Assembly (NCBI GenBank): GCA_964036045.1 | Contig: OZ038382.1 | Span: 89,203,795 to 89,267,794 of the forward strand | Source: Eutreptiella sp. 'Long Island Sound 2002' | Lineage: Eukaryota; Euglenozoa; Euglenophyceae; Eutreptiales; Eutreptiaceae | Length of the DNA stretch: 64,000 bases | Direction: 5' to 3' | Shown here: positions 57,301-64,000 of the stretch, piece after piece | Layout of the letters: every line of letters starts with the position of its first letter | Position numbering within the stretch: the stretch's first letter is position 1 | Notes under the pieces: model-generated | What the model was told of the DNA's origin: nothing | Database searches by the model: none | What the model saw: only the letters and a program-made list of their open reading frames with translations | Translations under genes and position numbers: made by a program

Positions 57301-57944
57301 AGGAGTCCAAGAAGTGGCTCAACGAGCAGGAGCGTGTGGACGCTCCGCAGGTGGCTGCCAAGCAGTGGAAGTCCATCAAGCTTCTGCATGATGGACAGGA
57401 GATCTGCCTACGGGACTGGCGAGACTTCCGAGGGCAATACACCCTCTTCCGCCGCAACGTGGAGGACTGGAACGAGGGTGACGAGCAGGCTCGCCTGCTT
57501 TCCATGCTGCCGGAAGCATGGATCAAGAGGGTCACCAAGGAGGAAGCCAAGCAGGCCAAGTCCAACCACACGGTCAAGATGATGCTCCCCAAGGAGTATC
57601 ATTCGAACATGTTGGCTTGGGCAAGGAGGAACGTGGCCCGGGATGTCAAACGGCACTCCCTGCGGAACGCTCTGCTCATCACCGTCTCGGTCGATCGCGA
57701 GAAGACCGCGATGTGGCGCCTTGACGAGTGTGACGTGAGCGGCCAGACCATCCGCCCGCAGGCCATCCCGGCGCGGATGAGCTGCGACGAGATCCTGGAG
57801 TGGGTTGGAGAGGAGGTGCTCAAGGAGTACCGGAACCTCCACCACACCCGCGGGTTGAGGCCCGGCGACCGCGACGTCAACTACGTTGGCGAGGGACCTG
57901 GCAGGGAAAGCTGCCATGGACCCAGCGGGAGCCGACGGCGATGA
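54339..57944 (+). CDS. Gag of chromovirus 2 (matrix-like, coiled coil and capsid)
   Basis: The frame is open from at least 54246 (GTG); 54339 is the first ATG, giving about 1200 codons. Order: a basic/aromatic N-terminal part, an Ala/Glu/Lys-rich coiled coil (about 55000-55560), an acidic segment, a Gly/Pro-rich collagen-like stretch (about 55990-56170), a second short coiled coil (about 56210-56400), a Pro/Ser/Arg-rich linker, and a capsid-like region (about 57055-57850) with PPMYDGNPLNLDRFL, matched in chromovirus 1. At its 3' end it overlaps the nucleocapsid frame, which lies in the +1 frame. Gag would form the virus-like particle. At this length it is far larger than usual gypsy gag proteins. 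Confidence 0.75.
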   Translation: MPGSFELRTDMAPDRLQAVKDWLRAEGFAFRFQQRRWRTWTRPDRPGEGLRPDGIEEDEKPNEYPSGASINVSIWDMIEKNFPEPGSERRLQGSSSSASPGKEKRSAGDRKQDRKWREYQESLAAVAAQGARGGTTAPSPQRANGGHHPGHATLSDLIQVAKQTQAKPRLLLLRKSGPSSDVESAHRGRMPAYQASSSSSAAPDQRDVARACERACGVPCNLRVARQRAKQHSAAMEGAVGIAQEEAAEWAHGMAIHASTVAAIAAGLTAVAAHGAATSQVNGELAAADEEARLTQEAIACKEAEVKALEEALAQERAKKEAEERAHAEATAKAQADAAKKDAIEAARRKVAEERAKTEAELAALEAEKARLQQTREAEAARAREEAERRAAAATAAAMEEAEAKLRRDTPPGGSRVETLRKLFEGDASSKMTLDEADTGSSGSSGPTAHRRRKGKGKTPEKPRRPAGGHPHDSDHFLTASDGDERGRRHRQVVAWTGGGGGDVPMEPEGEDEDLPPPYRSPDSSETETPRWGDMDEDDDMNFDITKRRPSSDAPRRPGGDPPGPPGGGPSGPPGGRPPSRPPGGRPMGGGGPPGPGGPGEGPPGGPPGDPDDPAGNGDPDTTWRWIVYLRRRVQFLEREVDTGKGEMTRIARVAACAQKELEIARGETRSLYKVISGLQQRLDALEARGSVGSDHPPLESGSSDDGWGPGPGPGRPHAPGRAPRSRPSASAPSLTAPSHHSAGRRNERVPPGSGSEDWRDEWLSAEYRNRRAPPRTPVRPRRPPPVLEPIPMAGGRYGGLRDEVPRGDVEWDVGEGEDLDLDLEEFDISLPRGVRREVAQRSRWRRDEEAYMEGVRREHLGSAYMEEPHRSHRDSMEEMDVAAVGVRRRGRWEPRSTSRPAFMVSKAADAAVWEDLKDTKPPMYDGNPLNLDRFLEKLDDWGLTVTEDMAPADAEKYVFRRFRYRLPEVLQELYFVATKEGKINTLKESKKWLNEQERVDAPQVAAKQWKSIKLLHDGQEICLRDWRDFRGQYTLFRRNVEDWNEGDEQARLLSMLPEAWIKRVTKEEAKQAKSNHTVKMMLPKEYHSNMLAWARRNVARDVKRHSLRNALLITVSVDREKTAMWRLDECDVSGQTIRPQAIPARMSCDEILEWVGEEVLKEYRNLHHTRGLRPGDRDVNYVGEGPGRESCHGPSGSRRR

Positions 57945-58524
57945 GACTCTCGTCAGCGATGACGACGACGATGAGCCCGCCGAGGTGGCCGTTTGTGCCT
58001 TCGTGGCCAACAACCTGAGCGCGGGGAGCAAACCTCGAAACCCGAAGCCCCTGCAGCAGGGTTGGAGGAAGAAGGAGAAGAGGGACCCTGGCCGCATTGG
58101 CGACCCTCCGCTGTCCTTTGGGGAGTTCATACGAGCTCACCCTCAGGGCTGTTTCGTGTGTTATGGGAGGAGGAAAGGCTTCAACCATGACCAGCGAACA
58201 TGCCCCATCCACCAGGCCGACACGGAGGCATACAAGAAGGCGCACGGGTCGAAGAAGCGTGCACCTGCGGGCATCGGGGAGGCCAAAGTGGAGGTGGACA
58301 AGAACGAGCTCTCCAAGCTGGTGTCGCAGGGGACCGAGTTGGCAAAGGAGATCCAGGAGATCAAGAGGAACTGGGTCCCCAGGTCAGACAACAAGAACAA
58401 GGAGAGGAACCAGAATGACCAGAACAAGGACAAGGACAAGAAGACTAGAAGAGGAAGGAAGAAGGGCGTCAACGAGGTTGCTGCGGAGGAGAACACCCCT
58501 ACTTCCACAACCGACGCCCCCTAG
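57886..58524 (+). CDS. Nucleocapsid part of gag, chromovirus 2
   Basis: Open from 57886 (TTG, so no independent start is implied) to a TAG at 58522-58524. It holds an acidic patch, AVCAFVANNLS (matching LFAFVAHNM in chromovirus 1), the zinc knuckle CFVCYGRRKGFNHDQRTC (58150-58203, CX2CX8HX4C), and a Lys/Asn/Arg-rich tail for RNA binding. In chromovirus 1 this part is in the capsid frame, so the +1 change in the 57886-57944 overlap is either a lesion or a frameshift site. After TAG the same frame stays open for 56 codons to a second TAG, then enters the protease. Confidence 0.75.
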   Translation: MARDLAGKAAMDPAGADGDETLVSDDDDDEPAEVAVCAFVANNLSAGSKPRNPKPLQQGWRKKEKRDPGRIGDPPLSFGEFIRAHPQGCFVCYGRRKGFNHDQRTCPIHQADTEAYKKAHGSKKRAPAGIGEAKVEVDKNELSKLVSQGTELAKEIQEIKRNWVPRSDNKNKERNQNDQNKDKDKKTRRGRKKGVNEVAAEENTPTSTTDAP

Positions 58525-58689
58525 CGGAGCCCCTGCAGCCAAGGGCCCCAGCTAGGGCGGTCGCAGGATGGTGACGTGGGAAGCGCCGAACCATCCCAGT
58601 CAGGAGTCGATAAGCACAAAGGGACTGCCGCGGGCAGAAGGCCCGGTCCGGTACCCAGTCGCGGAGGCGGGGTGAGGGCAAGTGAAGGC

Positions 58690-59190
58690 TAGAACCCTTG
58701 CACCCGTCCGTCCTTCGCGACCAAGAATGTGTTTGATGTACTACGAGATCTATCCGAGAGTATCGGAGGATCTCCCGGACCGCAGCTGGATGCTGCAGAT
58801 GGGCAGCCTGAGCCCATTGTCCACGACCTGCACCAGTCGCTTTTTGAGCTTCTGGAACGGCCGGAGATCCTGAGCTTGCACGCCGTGCGCCGAGTGGGGC
58901 TTGAGCGGCAGTTGCACCTTAAGGTCCGTGCCTTATGCGGGGAAGTGGAAAAGGTCTTCGACGTGTTGGTCGACACGGGAGCTCAAGTCAGCTTGGTCAA
59001 GGCTGGCCTACTTCCACCAGAGTGTTTGACCGACAGTCGGAAACCTGTCAGGCTGAAGGTGGCGAACGGCCAGTACATGGTGGGAGGCACGAAGGAAGCG
59101 GCCATCGGGCTGCAGTTCGTGAACCATCGTGAGCTGAGCCGCCCAGACGTCGGCGAAAAATTTTCCTGCAAGGTCGCTTCCACGAGGCCG
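58690..59190 (+). CDS. Retropepsin-like protease of chromovirus 2
   Basis: Same frame as the nucleocapsid, after the second TAG (58687-58689). The start is VFDVLRDLSESIGG; LQLHLKV-type lead-in residues precede the active site VLVDTGAQVSLV (about 58963-58998) with an intact D-T-G triad. PVRLKVANGQYMVGG follows, matched in chromovirus 1. The frame runs out at 59208 and the polyprotein continues in the -1 frame from about 59165 (GRFHEAEMDWDMIVGYDFM). The protease would cut the gag-pol polyprotein in the particle. Confidence 0.8.
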
Positions 59191-59192
59191 AG

Positions 59193-61130
59193 ATGGACTG
59201 GGACATGATCGTTGGGTACGACTTCATGATGGAGACGGACTCCGGCGTCCTCCCGGCCCAGGCCTCCATCACCGTGTACCACGACGACCAGCTCTCGTGG
59301 CTTTCGTCACCTGAGCACCATGTGGAATGCCAATGGATCCACCGCGAACGCGATCAGCTCGAAGTAGCCGCACTGGGCACTGAGCCAACTGGTCCAGCAA
59401 ACCAGGAGTACGGCGTAAGGCCGGAAGTGGCGAGCCGAGTGGTTGCGGACCTGGGAGCTTCGCATCTGGCCCTGGATGCGTTCTCTTCAGGAACCTCCGC
59501 CCATCCTCGGGTGTCTGAGAAGTACTGGAGCGCCCAGGACTCCGCGTGGAAGAAGCACTGGGGTCCGCATCAGGGCTTGATGTGGATCCATTGCCCTCGA
59601 TGGGACATTCCAAGGGCGGTAGCGAAGATCCGCAAGGACCGCTCAAAGGCAGTGCTGGTTGTTCCTATGGGATGCACCGAGGAGGAAAGTACCCGACATT
59701 GGGTAGTCTCATTGACCAACATGACCTTAAACAAGGTCGTCCTACCGGCTGGAGAGAGTGTCTATCAGGACGCTAAGGGACAGCCCATGCCACCCCAGAG
59801 ATTGTCAACGGAATTCCACTATGTGGATGGGGGCCTTGATCAGGCCGATGCCACGGACTTCGTGTGTGTCAACCGCATCATAGCAGAGCCATGGCGGCAA
59901 TGCTTTGCGGTTCCCCCTGTTGACGTCGGAGAATCAAAGGACCCCCTCACAGAGGAGGAGCTGGATCTGGTTCAGGGGTATATGGATCAGCCCTTTCACG
60001 ACTGGGGTAACCAGCGTGAGGGCAAGGGCCAGGACAGAGCCTGGTGGGAAGTGAACTCCATCGTCTCCGGTTCCTATGATGGAAATACCTTCGTACAGAG
60101 GGTGCTGGATCACATGTCCCGCAAGGACGAGCCGCCCGGCGGTAACCCACCCACCTACGGCGAGGTGTTCCGAGGCAAGACCAGAGATGGCCCTTTGGGC
60201 CACCTGGGAAGATCGCCTGAGCCGAAGACGAGCGGGGTCGCTACCCCTCAAGTAAGCTCGGTGGTCCAGGTGCCCGGAAAAGCCAAGGCGGAGTCCGATG
60301 ATTGCCCCAAGATCCGGGCGTTGAGGGCCAGGCTGAAGCAGAAGTATGGGGACACCTTCTTCAGCGGAAAGCCTGTGTTTCCCCCACCGGTGCGTGGACC
60401 GTATGGCGAGGCCCAGATACGACTGAAGCAGGACCCCCGTGTGTATCGTCACCGGGAGTTTGCCCTGAGGGGCGAGAGGAAGGAGGCCATGGAGAAGATC
60501 CTCCGTGACTTCATCCAGAGAGGCTGGCTTGAGCCGTGCCATTCCGAGTGGGCCTCTCCGTGCTTTGTCGTCCCCAAAAAGGTGGCCGGTGAATGGCGGC
60601 TCGTGGTCGACTACCGCGGCCTGAACGCCCAAACGCAGCATGACAGCTATGCGCTGCCCCTCATTGAGGACATGCTGCAAATACAACACCGGCGGAGGAT
60701 CTTCACGGTGATTGACCTGAAACATGGTTATCATCAGATGCTTCTCGCCGAGAAGTCCCGTGCCTGCACAGCCATGAGCATCCCACTTGGACCTCTCCAG
60801 TGGAAGGTGATGCCCATGGGCGTTACCAACGGCAATGCGGCCTTTCAGCGGATGCTGGAGAACCTGCTTGAGCCGGTGCGTGATTGTGCGAACCCCTTCG
60901 TGGACGACGTGATCATCGCGTCCGGGAACCCCAGTATGAGCTACGAGCAGCTCCTGGAGGCACATGAAAGGGACGTCACTCGAGTGCTGGACCTTCTGGT
61001 TCGGCACAAACTCACGGGCAGCAGTGACAAGGCCACCATTGTGGTAAGCGAGGTGGTCTTTGCTGGCCACGTAGTTGGGAACGGGCAGCGAAAGCCCATA
61101 CCTGGCAAGGTGGCCGCGATCGAGCACTGA
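59193..61130 (+). CDS. Spacer domain and reverse transcriptase of chromovirus 2
   Basis: A 645-codon frame. It begins with the protease end (WDMIVGYDFM). Residues 91-165 (59463-59688) are the spacer domain LALDAFSSG ... SEKYW ... DSAWKKHWG ... MWIHCPRWDIP ... KDRSKAVLVV. RT follows: EAQIRLKQDPRVYRHREF, the ERGW-like QRGWLEP, VVDYRGLN, TVIDLKHGYHQM, GNAAFQRM and the catalytic F-V-D-D at 60897-60908. The frame ends at a TGA (61128-61130) that replaces the Trp of H-W-EKP, a G-to-A change; the same frame resumes at once. Compared with chromovirus 1 it retains the 12-residue block before motif A. Confidence 0.9.
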   Translation: MDWDMIVGYDFMMETDSGVLPAQASITVYHDDQLSWLSSPEHHVECQWIHRERDQLEVAALGTEPTGPANQEYGVRPEVASRVVADLGASHLALDAFSSGTSAHPRVSEKYWSAQDSAWKKHWGPHQGLMWIHCPRWDIPRAVAKIRKDRSKAVLVVPMGCTEEESTRHWVVSLTNMTLNKVVLPAGESVYQDAKGQPMPPQRLSTEFHYVDGGLDQADATDFVCVNRIIAEPWRQCFAVPPVDVGESKDPLTEEELDLVQGYMDQPFHDWGNQREGKGQDRAWWEVNSIVSGSYDGNTFVQRVLDHMSRKDEPPGGNPPTYGEVFRGKTRDGPLGHLGRSPEPKTSGVATPQVSSVVQVPGKAKAESDDCPKIRALRARLKQKYGDTFFSGKPVFPPPVRGPYGEAQIRLKQDPRVYRHREFALRGERKEAMEKILRDFIQRGWLEPCHSEWASPCFVVPKKVAGEWRLVVDYRGLNAQTQHDSYALPLIEDMLQIQHRRRIFTVIDLKHGYHQMLLAEKSRACTAMSIPLGPLQWKVMPMGVTNGNAAFQRMLENLLEPVRDCANPFVDDVIIASGNPSMSYEQLLEAHERDVTRVLDLLVRHKLTGSSDKATIVVSEVVFAGHVVGNGQRKPIPGKVAAIEH

Positions 61131-62102
61131 GAGAAGCCCAAAACGGTCTCTGAGCTACGGGCGTATCCCGGGTTCTGCAACTACTACTCGGGGTATATCA
61201 AGATGTATGCCGAGTATGCAGTCCCCATGACGACCATGCTCAAGGGCAACCGAGAGGAGACCAAGAAGGGGTCCAAGAAGGCTCTGGTCTGGGATGCTGA
61301 TTCCGACCGTGCCTTTGAGGGGATGAAGCAGGCGCTGCTATCCGCAGTGGGTCTGCACCTCGTGGATCCCGACCGAGTGTTCGTCCTGCGCACCGACGCT
61401 TCCGACTACGCCGTGGGCGCTGTGTTGGAGCAAGTGCTTGACGATGGGAGGCACGTGCCCGTGGCCTTCTGGAGCCGAGTCCTGGCGGAAGGCCAGAGAC
61501 AGACGTGGATGCCCCGAGAAAAGGAGGCGTATGCCATCGTCATGGCTCTCAGGAAATGGGCTGGGTACATAGCCCTCCATCCCGTCACCATCTGCACCGA
61601 CCATCAGAGTCTGCAGTCGTGGCACAAGGAGCACGTGGACACCCCCTCTGGTCCCGCCTCCCGACGGGCAAGATGGCATGAGACCTTGGCCAAGTTCGAC
61701 CTCACGGTTGTGTACATTCCTGGTAAGGATAACACCGTGGCGGACTGTCTCAGCAGGTGGGCCTATCCCGCCAGCAAGGGCATGACGGATATCTCTGCCC
61801 ATGGCAATGAGGCTGAGACCGCTGAAGCCAAGAAGATCATCGAAATGGAGCGCCTGATAGAGGAGGAGGGTGTAAAATGCTTTGTCGTTATGGCTGCGGA
61901 TGCCCTTCTCGGAACGAGGATGGGCAGAGCGGTCAGAGTACTCGCCCCTGAGGGAGCTGAGTCCGACAAGCACCTCTTCCCAGAGTCTTGCCTCCAGGAC
62001 GACCGGACCGACGATTACGCCAAGTCTGAGGCCTTTGCGGCCGAGTATAGGGCTTTGACCGACCCTGACGACGGGCAGAAGTGGCCAAAAGGGGCTGACT
62101 GA
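61131..62102 (+). CDS. RT connection and RNase H of chromovirus 2
   Basis: Continues the RT frame after the TGA: EKPKTVSELRAYPGFCNYYSGY, then RNase H with LRTDASDYAVGAVLEQ (first Asp), FWSRVLAEGQRQTWMPREKEAYAIV (Glu) and ICTDHQSLQSW (Asp). The connector ADCLSRWAYP marks the end of RNase H. A linker of about 100 residues leads toward integrase. The frame stops at 62102 because of one extra base in the AAAAGGGG run at 62087-62094; the integrase continues one frame on. Confidence 0.88.
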   Translation, partial: EKPKTVSELRAYPGFCNYYSGYIKMYAEYAVPMTTMLKGNREETKKGSKKALVWDADSDRAFEGMKQALLSAVGLHLVDPDRVFVLRTDASDYAVGAVLEQVLDDGRHVPVAFWSRVLAEGQRQTWMPREKEAYAIVMALRKWAGYIALHPVTICTDHQSLQSWHKEHVDTPSGPASRRARWHETLAKFDLTVVYIPGKDNTVADCLSRWAYPASKGMTDISAHGNEAETAEAKKIIEMERLIEEEGVKCFVVMAADALLGTRMGRAVRVLAPEGAESDKHLFPESCLQDDRTDDYAKSEAFAAEYRALTDPDDGQKWPKGAD

Positions 62103-63513
62103 GGAAGATGGCAAGCTCTACCGGAATGGTAAGCTGCTAGTACCGGAGTCCCGGGTGCTCGAGCTTTGTGAAGCTTGGCACCACCACATGCTGCACCCAG
62201 GGGTCAAGAAGCAAGCCCTTGACATGCAGCGCCGGTTCGAGATCGACCACATCTTTCTCTACACCGCCATCCAGAAGGTCAGGAAGGGTTGCTCGGTCTG
62301 CCAGGCCTGCAATCCTGATAACCGGAACGTCAAGGGGGAAGCCCAATGGACCCCGGTTCCTGACCAGCCCATGGAGAGCGTGGCCATGGACGTCTTCTCC
62401 ATGCCCGAGGTGCACATTGGCAAGGAGACCTTTGACTGTGTGGTTCTTTGTGTGGATCGCCACAGTGGCTACGTAGTAGCCGTTCAGGCACGCAAAAAGG
62501 GGTTGCTTGCCAAGGAAGTGGCAGTCATGATGATTCGTCATTGGCTGACCGTCTTTGACATCCCCAGCACCATTTGCAGTGACCGAGGGCCCCAGTTTAC
62601 TGGTGGCTGGTTCAAGGCTATGTGTTCCCTCATGGGAATACGTCATGCCAAGAGCGTCGCCTATCTCAGCCGGTCTAACGGCCGTGCTGAAGTTGCTGGA
62701 CGGCAGCTGTTCGAGAAGCTGCGCAAGATTCACATCACCAATCCACGTCGGAACTGGTTTGAGGAGATGTGGCCCGCTCTGAAGGCCCATCATGACACCC
62801 CCACTCCTGGTGGTTTGTCCCCTCACCAGATTCTGTTCGGCAGGGACCCCCTTGGTCGGGGACTTCCCTTGTCTGGTGATGGCATGGCCATGGATGCCAA
62901 GGAATTCTTTGCGCGGCAAGAGCAAACGGCGCGGGACATCCGCCAGCAGCTCGAGAAGGAGCATGCTGAGCGTCAGAAGTCCGCCCCGAGCTCGACAGCG
63001 CAGAGGTTCAGGGTGGGAGACCCGGTGTGGGTGATCAGACCCCGCCCTATGGGCACCCACCGCACCAAAACCTGGTTCACAGGCGGAGAGGTGGTCTGCA
63101 GGATTGGTGAGGACACCTACCGCATCAAGGTCGGTCACGGACAGTTCCGGCAGCGCCACGAGAGTCAACTCCGTGTGCGGGAACCCGACCTCCGTGGCCA
63201 ACATGTGTCCCTGAGCTATGCCGCACATGAGGCTGATTCGGACGACGACTATGCTGAGCAGGACGACTATACAGTCGAGAAGATCCTGGCCGGGCGTCCG
63301 AAAGCCTCGGCACCCGGAGGCCTGGAGTTCAAGGTTCGATGTCGAGGCTATGGGCCGTCCCACGACTCCTGGGAACCCGTCTCCTCGTTCGTGCCGCGGG
63401 TTAATACTCCCTTCATGGAGTACATCCGCAAGCACAAGACCAAGATCCATGTCTCGGACTTGGCAGCACTCACCCGGGCGATTGCAGCCAGGGGTGCCTC
63501 ATCAGCGCCCTGA
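62092..63513 (+). CDS. Integrase with C-terminal chromodomain, chromovirus 2
   Basis: Open from 62092 in the shifted frame. Counting from the GTG at 62155: HHCC zinc domain with H10 and H14 (approximate) and C46/C49; the catalytic core has D79, D143 and E179, the last two 35 residues apart. A GPY/F-like SH3 module follows (RVGDPVWVIRPRPMG ... VVCRIGEDTYRIKVG). The chromodomain occupies about residues 375-430: DYTVEKILAGRP, FKVRCRGYG, SHDSWEPVSSFV. Chromodomains bind histone tails and direct integration to chromatin of a given state. This part is undamaged. Confidence 0.92.
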   Translation, partial: GLTEEDGKLYRNGKLLVPESRVLELCEAWHHHMLHPGVKKQALDMQRRFEIDHIFLYTAIQKVRKGCSVCQACNPDNRNVKGEAQWTPVPDQPMESVAMDVFSMPEVHIGKETFDCVVLCVDRHSGYVVAVQARKKGLLAKEVAVMMIRHWLTVFDIPSTICSDRGPQFTGGWFKAMCSLMGIRHAKSVAYLSRSNGRAEVAGRQLFEKLRKIHITNPRRNWFEEMWPALKAHHDTPTPGGLSPHQILFGRDPLGRGLPLSGDGMAMDAKEFFARQEQTARDIRQQLEKEHAERQKSAPSSTAQRFRVGDPVWVIRPRPMGTHRTKTWFTGGEVVCRIGEDTYRIKVGHGQFRQRHESQLRVREPDLRGQHVSLSYAAHEADSDDDYAEQDDYTVEKILAGRPKASAPGGLEFKVRCRGYGPSHDSWEPVSSFVPRVNTPFMEYIRKHKTKIHVSDLAALTRAIAARGASSAP

Positions 63514-64000
63514 GCCCTCCCGTGATGCATTTTGAGCGCTTCCGAGGTCGACAGATCGTCCCTTACTTGCTTGCTCTCTTACATCTTCCGGTGACCTGCC
63601 ATCAGAGTGGCCATATACCCCCCCCTGCTGAATCCAGAGGAGGATGGCCTCTCTCTTTCAACTATATTTGTCACTCTGCACCTGCTGAATCCTTGGAGAA
63701 CCAGGTAGGGCGACGGACTTTCATATTTTCTGAGCTCTTGGGGCCTTGAAGCCCATACGACGTTGCGCAACGGATGCCGCTGTCATCGGCAGTGCGAATT
63801 TTGGTGTGTGGTCTGGTCCTATGGCACTTGCGGGATCCAGACCAGTCGACGTGTGTCTCGAGACTATATATGGCCTGAACTCAGGCGCTTTCCTGTCCAC
63901 CCTCCTTCGTTGCCTTATCCTAACCGGGGCCTGGTTTGGCGCTCTATCCAGAGTGTGTTTACACGCCTATTACCCCGCTTATTGCTTGTCTTTCTGTTCA
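63514..64000 (+). other. 3' flank of chromovirus 2, possible LTR start
   Basis: No gene. A purine stretch CCAGAGGAGGA at 63637-63647 is followed by TGGCC, a possible polypurine tract and LTR TG, but no upstream copy of the following sequence was found in 51-54 kb. An ACTATATATGG TATA-like motif lies at about 63863-63873. Confidence 0.4.

Larger units (their letters stand above)
53750..63800 (+). mobile_element. Chromovirus 2 (Ty3/gypsy LTR retrotransposon)
   Basis: Gag (54339-58524), protease (58690-59190), spacer domain, RT, RNase H (59193-62102) and integrase plus chromodomain (62092-63513) lie in the canonical chromovirus order on the + strand. Protein matches to chromovirus 1 run along the whole pol, but divergence is high, so they are different families. 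Coding is nearly complete: breaks are two in-frame TAG codons after gag, a TGA at 61128 and frame changes near 57900, 59165 and 62090. LTRs were not identified within the window; the 3' LTR may begin after 63514 and run past the edge. Confidence 0.85.

Noticed and set aside
59934-63450. 397-codon and 437-codon - strand frames
   Set aside because: They are antisense shadows of the chromovirus 2 RT and integrase frames, which have full motif support.

Overview
This window is repeat-rich nuclear DNA from a eukaryote, most likely a protist or alga with a large genome. I cannot name the species. Nothing bacterial or organellar is visible: no operons, rRNA or tRNA genes. Almost every recognisable protein belongs to a retroelement, namely one LINE-type element and three Ty3/gypsy-type LTR elements, two of which are chromoviruses. 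The rest is satellite, minisatellite and unassigned DNA. I see no convincing single-copy host gene. All readings are by eye. Start codons are uncertain because most retroelement frames are open stretches in decayed copies.

Layout. 1-2.0 kb: an unrecognised 201-codon ORF, a T-poor degenerate repeat tract, and the left arm of an inverted repeat. 2.6-8.3 kb: a LINE on the + strand with four tandem 117-bp monomers, one intact 1577-codon ORF (endonuclease, RT, Tudor-like segment, RNase H, zinc motif) and a CAG/CAAC-rich 3' tail. 8.9-17.3 kb: two direct repeats of about 1.24 kb (8.93-10.16 and 16.04-17.29), each encoding the same unidentified small protein followed by an Arg-rich minisatellite. Between them lie T-poor simple DNA, a ~60-bp satellite in two opposed arrays, and the right arm of the inverted repeat.

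19.7-51 kb, all on the - strand, is a nested structure. A gypsy element carrying a dUTPase-like domain (gag at 51-47 kb, dUTPase 46.1-46.6, RT 42.7-44.1) is cut inside its RNase H reading frame. The rest of RNase H and the integrase reappear at 21.68-19.69 kb. The insertion is a 13.3-kb chromovirus (21.70-34.98 kb) with ~2.45-kb LTRs, a polypurine tract, an initiator-tRNA-Met-type primer site and a GTAC target duplication. The junction between the host RNase H and the chromovirus 5' LTR (355 bp of host plus 749 bp of LTR) was then amplified into eight tandem units of ~1108 bp (34.23-43.09 kb), so retroelement debris has become a satellite.

54.3-63.5 kb is a second chromovirus on the + strand with gag, protease, RT/RNase H, integrase and chromodomain. 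It is nearly complete but broken by two in-frame TAG codons, one TGA and three frame changes.

All three gypsy elements share an unusual segment between protease and RT (F-x-S ... W ... P ... D/G-R/A-x-[KRA]-[AG]-[IV]). Both chromoviruses carry a stretched CX2CX8HX4C zinc knuckle. Many of the lesions I could trace by comparison are C-to-T or G-to-A transitions, which suggests methylation-linked decay.
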